From NCBI GenBank assembly GCA_019244985.1, contig JAFASB010000220.1, positions 1 through 11,334 of the forward strand: a stretch of 11,334 nucleotides of DNA, written 5' to 3'. Below the pieces are notes generated by a model that saw nothing but the letters and a program-made list of their open reading frames with translations, did not search any database and was not told the origin of the DNA. Shown in pieces: positions 1-5,376 of this stretch. The position numbers and the translations under genes are program-made. The stretch comes from Acidimicrobiia bacterium (GTDB taxonomy: Bacteria; Actinomycetota; Acidimicrobiia; Acidimicrobiales; AC-14). Every line of letters begins with the position of its first letter. Position 1 is the first letter of the stretch.

Positions 1-110
1 TTGTCACCCCGCCCCATCCACCGGGACGCCGCCAGCGCCGCCGCCTCGGTGACTCGGACCAGCTCCATGGCCAGGTTGCGATCGGGTGCCTGCTTCTCTG
101 CCGCGGTCAT
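1..110 (-). CDS. glpX: Class II fructose-1,6-bisphosphatase GlpX, N-terminal 36 codons (cut by window edge)
   Basis: The minus strand from an ATG at 110-108 reads MTAAEKQAPDRNLAMELV, continues RVTEAAALAASRW and ends MGRGDK at the window edge. The segments NLAMELVRVTEAAALAA and RW-GRGDK are the characteristic start of GlpX-type (class II) fructose-1,6-bisphosphatase, which hydrolyses fructose 1,6-bisphosphate in gluconeogenesis in the cytoplasm; in actinobacteria this class usually supplies the main FBPase. Only about a tenth of the usual protein (roughly 320-340 residues) is present, so the active-site region cannot be checked. There is no strong Shine-Dalgarno; a -10-like TAGGGT lies 8 nt before the ATG. 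The gene is divergent from the deacetylase with 30 nt between start codons. An internal start at Met15 is possible but would remove only the poorly conserved leader. Confidence 0.87.
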   Translation of the reverse strand, partial: MTAAEKQAPDRNLAMELVRVTEAAALAASRWMGRGD

Positions 111-118
111 ATTTCGGG

Positions 119-124
119 ACCCTA
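119..124 (-). promoter_or_regulatory. Putative -10 element of glpX
   Basis: On the minus strand TAGGGT (TANNNT pattern) lies 8 nt before the glpX ATG, which would leave a 5' leader of only 0-2 nt. No convincing -35 hexamer is seen. It sits 4 bp from the oppositely oriented -10 candidate of the deacetylase, so both promoters fit in the 30-bp gap. Confidence 0.35.
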
Positions 125-128
125 CCCG

Positions 129-134
129 TAGAGT
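129..134 (+). promoter_or_regulatory. Putative -10 element of the polysaccharide deacetylase gene (leaderless)
   Basis: TAGAGT is followed by exactly 6 nt and then the GTG start at 141. The spacing is the same as at the mutase, pspC, MFS and murA starts in this window, which is the main support. No clear -35 is seen. The TAG in this hexamer is also the in-frame stop that rules out any earlier start for the deacetylase. Confidence 0.42.
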
Positions 135-140
135 TCGTGC

Positions 141-881
141 GTGCGACGGTCTGCAGTCGCAGCGGCATGCGTGGCCTCTGCACTCGTTGGATTCGGGGTC
201 GCCGCCGTCGTGTGGCCGGGCCGCACGACGGCCGCGGCGCCGTCAGGACGCAAGGGCGCCGTGGTCCGCGTCGACACCGACCAGAAGGTGGTGGCGCTCA
301 CCTTCGACGACGGACCCGACCCCCGATGGACGCCGCGGGTGCTGCAGCTCCTCCGCCAGTACCACGCCCACGCCACGTTCTTCGAGGTCGGCCTCAACGT
401 CACCGCTCATCCCGACCTTGTGCACGACGTCCTCACGGACGGCAACGAGATCGGTGACCACACGTGGGACCATCCCGACCTGGAGCTGATGCGCGCCGAC
501 CAGGTCGGCCAGGAGATCACCCAGGGAGCCGACGCCATCACCAAGGTGGGCGGCCCCACTCCCAAGTACTTCCGGCCGCCGAAGGGCCTGACCGACGAGG
601 CCGTCGGCGTCCTCGCCAACGCCAACCAGTACCGGACGATCTTCTGGGACCTGTGCCTCGAGCGCTTCGTCGACCACACACCCGACATGCGCGACGCCGT
701 CGACGACATGCTCACGCGGGTCAGGCCTGGCTCGATCATCCTTGCCCACGACGGCGGGATCCCGGACCGTACGAAGACGATGCAGACCCTCCCGATGCTC
801 CTCGAGGGTCTCAAGGCCCGCGGCTTCAAGATGGTCGACGTCACCACCCTGCTCGGTGACGCGCAGCATTTGAATCGATAG
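141..881 (+). CDS. Membrane-anchored or secreted polysaccharide deacetylase (NodB / CE4 family)
   Basis: This 246-residue protein removes acetyl groups from an N-acetylated glycan, probably peptidoglycan, outside the membrane. Residues 4-25 form a hydrophobic signal peptide or anchor, with a possible AXA-type cleavage site near 31-34. The NodB motifs follow in order: TFDDGPD at 54-60 (D56 catalytic base, D57 metal), HTWDH at 107-111 (metal ligands H107 and H111), FRPPKG at 144-149, WD at 169-170, and LAHD at 201-204 with catalytic H203. The metal triad is complete. Two motifs deviate: RPPKG has Lys where many members have Tyr (PdaA-like enzymes have RPPRG), and motif 4 reads WDLCLERF without the usual DW. 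An in-frame TAG at 129-131 leaves GTG 141 as the only start. Substrate is inferred; deacetylation of another polysaccharide is possible. Confidence 0.88.
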   Translation: MRRSAVAAACVASALVGFGVAAVVWPGRTTAAAPSGRKGAVVRVDTDQKVVALTFDDGPDPRWTPRVLQLLRQYHAHATFFEVGLNVTAHPDLVHDVLTDGNEIGDHTWDHPDLELMRADQVGQEITQGADAITKVGGPTPKYFRPPKGLTDEAVGVLANANQYRTIFWDLCLERFVDHTPDMRDAVDDMLTRVRPGSIILAHDGGIPDRTKTMQTLPMLLEGLKARGFKMVDVTTLLGDAQHLNR

Positions 882-913
882 GGCATCTGAATCGTTGACG
901 GGCATACTGATCG
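866..913 (+). repeat. Three imperfect direct repeats upstream of the mutase (possible operator)
   Basis: Three related 12-mers occur at 866-877 (GCATTTGAATCG), 883-894 (GCATCTGAATCG) and 902-913 (GCATACTGATCG). The first two differ at one base, and the third aligns with a shifted base. They start 17 and 19 bp apart. The first overlaps the end of the deacetylase gene; the third covers the putative -10 element and ends one base before the mutase ATG. Repeats placed like this could be binding sites for a repressor. No regulator gene adjoins the mutase, so the function is an inference. Confidence 0.45.
903..908 (+). promoter_or_regulatory. Putative -10 element of the acyl-CoA mutase gene (leaderless)
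   Basis: CATACT is followed by 6 nt and then the ATG at 915. The identical hexamer at the identical distance precedes murA at 8783-8788. No Shine-Dalgarno of normal strength lies before the ATG, which fits a leaderless transcript. No -35 match is seen at 16-18 bp. Confidence 0.48.
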
Positions 914-914
914 C

Positions 915-2543
915 ATGAGTCAGAGGGACGAATGGCGGGGCGCGTTCGACGCCGCACCCAAACGAGACGTGGACGCCGAGACCATGTCCGGCGTTCCGCT
1001 CGAACCCGTCTACGGCCCCGAAGACGGGAGCTTCCCGGGTCAGTATCCGTACACGCGCGGCCCGTACGCGTCGATGTACCGCTCGAAGTTGTGGACGATG
1101 CGGATGTTCGCGGGCTTCGGCACGGCCGAGGACACCAACGTCCGCTTCCGCGAGATCCTGCGGGCCGGTGGCGACGGGTTGTCGACGGCCTTCGATCTAC
1201 CGACGCTCATGGGGCGTGACTCCGACGACCCGCACAGCCTCGGCGAGGTCGGCCGGTGCGGTGTCGCGATCGACACGCTGGCCGACATGGAGGACCTGTT
1301 CGAGGGGATCGACCTGGCCGACGTCACGACATCGATGACGATCAACTCGCCCGCCGCCATCCTCCTCGCCATGTACGTGGCCGTGGCCGAGAAGGCGGGC
1401 GCCGGCCGTCAGCAGCTGGGCGGCACCATCCAGAACGACATCCTGAAGGAGTACCAGGCCCAGAAGGAGTTCGTGTTCCCGCCCCGGCCGTCGATGCGAA
1501 TCGTCACCGACATGATCCGGTTCTGCCAGGCCGAGATGCCGCGCTGGCACCCCGTGTCGATCTCCGGCTACCACATCCGGGAGGCGGGCTCGACGGCGGC
1601 CCAGGAGCTGGCGTTCACGCTCGCCAACGGCTTCGCGTACGTCGAGGCGGCGGCCGCGACGGGTCTGCCCGTCGACGACTTCGCGCCCCGCCTGTCGTTC
1701 TTCTTCAACGCCCACATCGACTTCTTCGAGGAGATCGCCAAGTACCGCGCCGCGCGCCGCATCTGGGCCCGGTGGCTTCGAGAGCGCTACGGCGCAGAGA
1801 ACCCGCGGTCGTTGCAGCTGCGCTTCCACACCCAGACGGCGGGCGTTTCGCTGACCGCCCAGCAGCCGGAGGTCAACATCGTCCGCACGGCGATCGAGGC
1901 ACTGGCTGGGGTCCTCGGCGGTACCCAGAGCCTGCACACCAATTCGATGGACGAGGTGCTGGCGCTGCCCACCGAGCGAGCGGCGCGCATCGCCCTTCGC
2001 ACGCAGCAGGTCATCGCCCACGAGACCGGTGTTCCTCTCGTCGCCGATCCGCTCGGCGGCTCGTGGTTCGTCGAGGAGCTCACCGACGAGATGGAGCGCC
2101 GCGCCGAGGCGGTGTTCGCCCACCTCGACGAGCTCGGCGACGGTTCGATTCTCGAGGGCGTCTACGAGGGCATCGAGAACGGCTACTTCCAGGGCGAGAT
2201 CGCCGAGGCTGCATACCAGCTCGAGCACAAGATCAACGCCGGACGGCGCGTGGTGGTCGCGGTCAACCGCTTCAACGAGACCGACGAGGGTCCTCTCGAC
2301 ATCCTCCACATCGGCCCCGAGGTCGAGGAGCGCCAGCTCAAGCGCCTCGCCCACGTCAAGGCCGAGCGTGACGACGCCGCCGTGCGGGCCACGCTCGACG
2401 GCGTGGCGTCCGGCGCAGCGAAATCCGATGTGAACCTGATGCCAGCGATCCTCGACGCCGCCCGGGCCTACGCGACCGTCGGTGAGGTGATCAACACCCT
2501 GGCCGGCGTCTTCGGGCGCTGGACCGAGGACCCCGTCATCTAG
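915..2543 (+). CDS. Coenzyme-B12-dependent acyl-CoA mutase large subunit, isobutyryl-CoA-mutase-like
   Basis: This 542-residue protein is the substrate-binding TIM-barrel subunit of an adenosylcobalamin-dependent acyl-CoA mutase (methylmalonyl-CoA mutase superfamily), cytoplasmic. Landmarks are YTRGPYASMY at 46-55, FAGFGTAEDTN at 65-75, FDLPTLMGRDSDDP at 93-106, GTIQNDILKEY at 170-180, SGYH at 217-220 (H220 is the conserved active-site His) and FHTQTAGVSLTAQQP at 304-318. Length matches stand-alone large subunits (about 520-570 residues); the C-terminal B12 domain with DxHxxG is absent, so a separate small subunit is needed and is not in the window. At the substrate-specificity positions it has Phe65 (Tyr in methylmalonyl-CoA mutase) and Gln183 (Arg in that enzyme), the pair reported for isobutyryl-CoA mutase. 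2-hydroxyisobutyryl-CoA or another branched acyl-CoA remains possible. meaB lies 7.5 kb downstream on the same strand. Confidence 0.93.
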   Translation: MSQRDEWRGAFDAAPKRDVDAETMSGVPLEPVYGPEDGSFPGQYPYTRGPYASMYRSKLWTMRMFAGFGTAEDTNVRFREILRAGGDGLSTAFDLPTLMGRDSDDPHSLGEVGRCGVAIDTLADMEDLFEGIDLADVTTSMTINSPAAILLAMYVAVAEKAGAGRQQLGGTIQNDILKEYQAQKEFVFPPRPSMRIVTDMIRFCQAEMPRWHPVSISGYHIREAGSTAAQELAFTLANGFAYVEAAAATGLPVDDFAPRLSFFFNAHIDFFEEIAKYRAARRIWARWLRERYGAENPRSLQLRFHTQTAGVSLTAQQPEVNIVRTAIEALAGVLGGTQSLHTNSMDEVLALPTERAARIALRTQQVIAHETGVPLVADPLGGSWFVEELTDEMERRAEAVFAHLDELGDGSILEGVYEGIENGYFQGEIAEAAYQLEHKINAGRRVVVAVNRFNETDEGPLDILHIGPEVEERQLKRLAHVKAERDDAAVRATLDGVASGAAKSDVNLMPAILDAARAYATVGEVINTLAGVFGRWTEDPVI

Positions 2544-2712
2544 GCGAGCGCGACCGGACGAGGCCGGCGACGCCGAGACCGATCAACAGGACGGGCCAGA
2601 TCCACCGCACGTCCAGGTCCAGCCCTCCGGCGTGGTCGACGAGGAACAGGACGCCAAGCACGATGAACAAGCCGCCGGCCACGAGGGCGCCTGGGTTCGG
2701 TGTCTCGCGCAT
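2536..2712 (-). CDS. Small two-helix membrane protein, LiaI/LiaF-type transmembrane region (58 aa)
   Basis: A 58-residue ORF begins MRETPNPGALVAGGLF and ends GLVRSRSPR. It has two hydrophobic segments (about residues 9-25 and 37-52) joined by a turn containing DHAGGLDLDVRW. The pattern GGLFIVLGVLFLVD, then W-WPVLLIGLGVAGL, is that of LiaI/LiaF-like transmembrane regions (DUF5668 type), which occur alone or within PspC/LiaF envelope-stress proteins. Its ATG shares a base with the stop codon of the pspC-like gene (TGATG at 2714-2710), so translation is probably coupled and the two form an operon. Its stop overlaps the 3' end of the mutase by 8 bp in the convergent direction. It is shorter than many ORF-length cut-offs. 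A role as a membrane partner of the PspC/LiaF protein is inferred. Confidence 0.72.
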   Translation of the reverse strand: MRETPNPGALVAGGLFIVLGVLFLVDHAGGLDLDVRWIWPVLLIGLGVAGLVRSRSPR

Positions 2713-4049
2713 CACTGCGGCAGCACCGGCGCCGGCGGCGGTACGGGTGTGTGGCCAGGGAACGGCGACTCGATGATCTCCGCGCCGCGATCGACGTCGA
2801 TCTGGCCCGCGCCGACGTCGAGTATGAGATGGACGGTGCCGGCGGCCGGCGTTCCCGAGGTCGTTGCATCGTCGACGTCCAGCCCGTTGTCGTGGCGATC
2901 GAACAGCCGGATGTCGCCGGCCCCGGCGTGGGCCTTCACGGTCACGAGCGCCGTCTGCGGGACGACGACGCGCAGGAGCCCGACGCCGAGGCGGGCCCGC
3001 ACCACCTGCCCTTCTGTGGGGAAGGTGACGTGCGAGAGATCGATCACGACGTCACCCGCTCCGTGCTTGTAGAACGTCCGGACCTCTTCGGCGCTGCTCG
3101 GCACCCAATGGCGCTTGCCCCATCCGCCACTCAGCGGGGCGTGGACGACGGAGGCGATGGCCAGGGCAACGGTGAGTACCACGCCGATCGCGATCAGCCC
3201 GCCGGAGCCACCAGTCCACGCACTGACGACGAGCGCGAGACCGACGAAGATCACGGCGGCGGCGAGAAACACGGTCACGCTGACCGAAAGGGCGCCGGCG
3301 GCGTGCAGCAGCCCGACTGCGCCGCCGCCGATGAGCAGGACGCTCAGGACGATCGCGCTGAGCGAGCGGCCCTTGGGCGGCCGGAGATCGGTGGTGTCCG
3401 GACCCCATGACGCGCCGCCGCCACCGCCCGGCGGGGCCGGCGGTGGGGAGTATGGCGGCGGCGGTGGCGAGGGCATCGGCAACGGTTCGGTGGCGTCCGC
3501 CACCGCGGCCGTGTCGTCGGTCGCAGTCTCGGCCCGCTCGGTCGCCGGCTCGGTCGCCGCAGGGGGCGGCGGCGCCGGCGTCCACGGGCTCGGTGTCGAC
3601 GGCGGCGGCGACGCCGGATGCCGGCGCAGGAGCAGCACCCCGATCACGATGGCGATGACGGCGAAGCCGATGCCACCGCCGTGACGGCGGTGCAGGAGGT
3701 CACCCGAGAGGATCAGGGCGCCGATGACGATCAGGGCGAGCGGGACCCAGTGGCCGCGGCGCCCGCGCTGCACCCACGCGTCGCCGAGGGACCGATGGTG
3801 GCCCTCCTCGGGCAGAAGGATCCACGCGGCCGGGTACAGCAGGACGCCCGCGCCCCCGACGAAGACCAACACGACGAACGCGATCCGGAAGATGACCGGG
3901 TCGATGTCGAAATACTCGCCCAGGCCGCCGCAGACGCCGGCCACCACGCGGTCGGTGCGGCTGCGCTGGAGGCGGCGTTGCGGCGGTGCTCCGGGCGGCG
4001 GCCCAGGGGGCGGCGGGCCGGGGGGAACGTCGTGCTGACTCTCGGACAT
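2712..4049 (-). CDS. PspC-domain membrane protein with C-terminal LiaF-like domain
   Basis: The 445-residue protein begins MSESQHDVPPG. A Pro-rich N-terminus (9-24) precedes a PspC domain (about 27-82, with VVAGVCGGLGEY and RIAFVVLVFVGG). Two more hydrophobic segments (about 101-117 and 126-141) resemble a LiaF-type transmembrane pair. A low-complexity Pro/Ala/Thr linker follows (about 145-225), then three membrane segments (about 230-250, 256-277, 284-303) and a soluble C-terminal domain (about 315-445) with short repeated beta strands such as GAGDVVIDLS, GVGLLRVVVP and GAGDIRLFD, typical of the LiaF C-terminal fold. Such proteins sense or report membrane and cell-wall stress and modulate a partner histidine kinase. 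It is head to head with a PspC-fused kinase. A GTG at 4082 would add 11 residues, but ATG 4049 is preferred because a -35/-10 pair ends 6 nt before it. Confidence 0.85.
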   Translation of the reverse strand: MSESQHDVPPGPPPPGPPPGAPPQRRLQRSRTDRVVAGVCGGLGEYFDIDPVIFRIAFVVLVFVGGAGVLLYPAAWILLPEEGHHRSLGDAWVQRGRRGHWVPLALIVIGALILSGDLLHRRHGGGIGFAVIAIVIGVLLLRRHPASPPPSTPSPWTPAPPPPAATEPATERAETATDDTAAVADATEPLPMPSPPPPPYSPPPAPPGGGGGASWGPDTTDLRPPKGRSLSAIVLSVLLIGGGAVGLLHAAGALSVSVTVFLAAAVIFVGLALVVSAWTGGSGGLIAIGVVLTVALAIASVVHAPLSGGWGKRHWVPSSAEEVRTFYKHGAGDVVIDLSHVTFPTEGQVVRARLGVGLLRVVVPQTALVTVKAHAGAGDIRLFDRHDNGLDVDDATTSGTPAAGTVHLILDVGAGQIDVDRGAEIIESPFPGHTPVPPPAPVLPQ

Positions 4050-4055
4050 GGCTCG

Positions 4056-4084
4056 ATCATGCGGTTCGGGCGGGCGCCTCACAA
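4056..4084 (-). promoter_or_regulatory. Putative promoter of the pspC-like gene (leaderless)
   Basis: On the minus strand TTGTGA (4084-4079) is followed by 17 nt and CATGAT (4061-4056), then 6 nt and the ATG at 4049. The match is 4 of 6 to TTGACA and 4 of 6 to TATAAT at the ideal spacing, making this the best full promoter in the window. Its -35 overlaps the plus-strand -10 candidate at 4080-4085. Confidence 0.5.
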
Positions 4085-4085
4085 T
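4080..4085 (+). promoter_or_regulatory. Putative -10 element for the kinase leader and kinase gene
   Basis: CACAAT lies 5 nt before ATG 4091, which opens a 10-codon ORF ending on the kinase start. It overlaps the -35 of the divergent pspC-like gene, so RNA polymerase could occupy only one promoter at a time. No -35 is recognisable. Confidence 0.33.
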
Positions 4086-4090
4086 CGGGG

Positions 4091-4123
4091 ATGACCCTGA
4101 GCGCCCTCAGGGTGGGCCCCTGA
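4091..4123 (+). CDS. Possible 10-residue leader peptide upstream of the histidine kinase
   Basis: ATG 4091 opens a short frame reading MTLSALRVGP. Its stop TGA at 4121-4123 shares its last base with the kinase ATG at 4123 (TGATG), the same coupling arrangement as in the neighbouring pspC operon. The whole 20-bp inverted repeat at 4094-4113 lies inside it. If translated, ribosomes on this frame would open the hairpin and could pass directly to the kinase start. It may instead be a chance frame; it has no family and no codon-use signal at this length. Confidence 0.3.
   Translation: MTLSALRVGP
4094..4113. promoter_or_regulatory. Perfect inverted repeat between the two divergent PspC genes
   Basis: The arms ACCCTGAG and CTCAGGGT are perfect reverse complements separated by CGCC. 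As DNA this is a two-fold symmetric site suited to a dimeric regulator such as the NarL-type regulator encoded downstream. As RNA it is an 8-bp hairpin whose 3' arm contains AGGG, the only Shine-Dalgarno-like bases before the kinase ATG at 4123. Both readings are inferences. There is no U-rich tail, so it is not an intrinsic terminator. Confidence 0.55.
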
Positions 4124-5376
4124 TGCCGTTCGGTCGGAGCCCATGGGATCATCGAAGGACCTTGAGCCCTACCGAGCGCCGCCTCTACCGCAGCACCGAC
4201 GACCGGATCCTCGCCGGCGTCTGCGGTGGGCTCGCGGAGCACCTCAGCCTGGACTCCCGGGCCGTACGCATCGCCTTCGCCGTCCTGGTCTTCGTTGGTG
4301 GCACCGGTCTGATTCTCTACGCCGCCTTCTGGGCGGTCGTGCCGCAGCGGCCCGACACCGAAGGGCTCGCTCGGCCTCGCGACCGATCGCACCGTCGCCG
4401 CCCCGACCGCAGCGACCTCATCGCCCTGTGCGTGCTGGCGGGGGGCGTCGTGCTCCTCGTGCGACAGACGGGGTTCTGGATCGGCGACGCCTTCGTGTGG
4501 CCGGTCCTCGTGGCGGCCGTGGGTACCGCGCTCATCTGGCACCAAGCCGACGAGTCGCAGCGTCGCCGCTGGGCGGCGTCGGCCCGGGCACCACTCACCG
4601 AGCGCCCGGCGCGCGTCGTCGCCGCTCGTCTGGCGGGCGGCGTCGTGCTCGTGGCCGTGAGCGTGGTGTGGCTGCTGATCTCCCAGGACGGCCTTCAGGC
4701 CGCGACGAGGGGCCTGCTGGCGGTGTTCGCCGCGGTGGCCGGTCTGGCGCTGATCACCGGGCCGTGGTGGTGGCGACTCGTCCGCGACCTCAACGACGAG
4801 CGGCGGGAACGGATCCGCGCCCAGGAGAAGGCCGAGCTGGCGGCTCACCTCCACGACTCGGTCCTGCAGACGCTCGCGCTGATCCAGGGCAAGGCCAGCC
4901 AGCCGCGCGAGGTCCAGCGGTTGGCGCGCGCCCAGGAGCGGGAGCTCCGCAGCTGGCTGTTCGGGCGTCCGCAACCCGACGGCACCCAGACGCTCGCCGG
5001 CGCCGTCGAAGCAGCTGCGGCCGAGGTCGAGGACATGCACGTCACGTCGATCGACGTGGTCGCGGTCGGCGACGCGCCCCTCGACGAGCGGCTCAGCGCG
5101 GTCGTCGCTGCGGCGCGGGAGGCCATGGTGAACGCTGCCAAGTTCGCAGGCGTCGAGCAGGTCCAGGTCTTCGTCGAGGTCGAGGGCGACCGGGTCACGG
5201 TGTTCGTGCGCGACCGTGGCGTCGGCTTCGATCCGGCGACCGTCGACAACGACCGGCGAGGCGTCTCGGAGTCCATCGTCGGGCGTATGGCTCGCAACGG
5301 TGGGGCAGCGGTCGTCCGGAGCAGCCCCGGGAACGGCACCGAGGTCGAGCTGAACATGACGAGGGTGACGCAGTGA
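4123..5376 (+). CDS. PspC-domain sensor histidine kinase (HisKA_3 / NarL-partner type)
   Basis: This 417-residue membrane kinase has an N-terminal PspC domain (about 18-75, with ILAGVCGGLAEH and RIAFAVLVFVGGTG). Further hydrophobic segments follow at about 98-114, 122-139, 169-187 and 195-213. A linker leads to the dimerisation and phosphoacceptor region EKAELAAHLHDSVLQTLAL (H244 is the likely phosphorylated His) and an ATPase domain with an N-box AREAMVNAAKFAG (N337), a G1 box DRGVGFD (364-370) and a GNGTEVEL end. It should autophosphorylate and pass phosphate to the adjacent regulator, whose GTG overlaps its stop by 4 nt. The organisation resembles PspC-containing kinases such as MacS of Streptomyces. 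ATG 4123 is chosen because an earlier in-frame ATG at 4048 would add residues unlike PspC proteins. The signal sensed is unknown; envelope stress is the usual assignment. Confidence 0.9.
   Translation: MPFGRSPWDHRRTLSPTERRLYRSTDDRILAGVCGGLAEHLSLDSRAVRIAFAVLVFVGGTGLILYAAFWAVVPQRPDTEGLARPRDRSHRRRPDRSDLIALCVLAGGVVLLVRQTGFWIGDAFVWPVLVAAVGTALIWHQADESQRRRWAASARAPLTERPARVVAARLAGGVVLVAVSVVWLLISQDGLQAATRGLLAVFAAVAGLALITGPWWWRLVRDLNDERRERIRAQEKAELAAHLHDSVLQTLALIQGKASQPREVQRLARAQERELRSWLFGRPQPDGTQTLAGAVEAAAAEVEDMHVTSIDVVAVGDAPLDERLSAVVAAAREAMVNAAKFAGVEQVQVFVEVEGDRVTVFVRDRGVGFDPATVDNDRRGVSESIVGRMARNGGAAVVRSSPGNGTEVELNMTRVTQ

Noticed and set aside
1..489. A plus-strand frame of 162 codons at the left edge
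   Set aside because: It conflicts with the GlpX start on the minus strand and with the deacetylase frame, and its translation is Arg/Ser-rich without motifs.
895..900. TTGACG as a -35 element for the mutase
   Set aside because: It is only 2 bp from CATACT, and no -10 match lies about 17 bp further on outside the coding region.
1197..2354. A 385-codon minus-strand frame antisense to the mutase
   Set aside because: No recognisable motif; it mirrors the third-position GC bias of the conserved mutase on the other strand.
915..2543. Naming the mutase as methylmalonyl-CoA mutase (mutA/mcmA)
   Set aside because: The carboxylate-binding Tyr and Arg are replaced by Phe and Gln, and the protein lacks the fused B12 domain of the usual large subunit.
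3400..3640. Pro/Gly-rich repetitive coding stretch as a possible tandem repeat or structural DNA element
   Set aside because: The triplet-like pattern follows from the Pro/Ala/Thr linker of the pspC-like protein; no regular unit length was found.
4050..4082. Earlier pspC-like start at GTG 4082
   Set aside because: The -35 and -10 elements for ATG 4049 lie within or next to this stretch; translating it would need a different promoter. It is not excluded, only less likely.
4094..4113. Reading the perfect inverted repeat as an intrinsic terminator
   Set aside because: It is not followed by a T-run on either strand and sits between divergent starts, not after a gene.
4048..4122. Earlier kinase start at ATG 4048
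   Set aside because: It would add 25 residues without PspC character, and it lies upstream of the promoter candidate at 4080-4085 and overlaps the start codon of the divergent pspC-like gene.
4143..5372. The upstream part of a long plus-strand frame (from 4143) that ends in the response regulator
   Set aside because: This part is the kinase gene read in another frame, giving Arg-rich noise. The regulator starts at GTG 5373, where its receiver domain begins.
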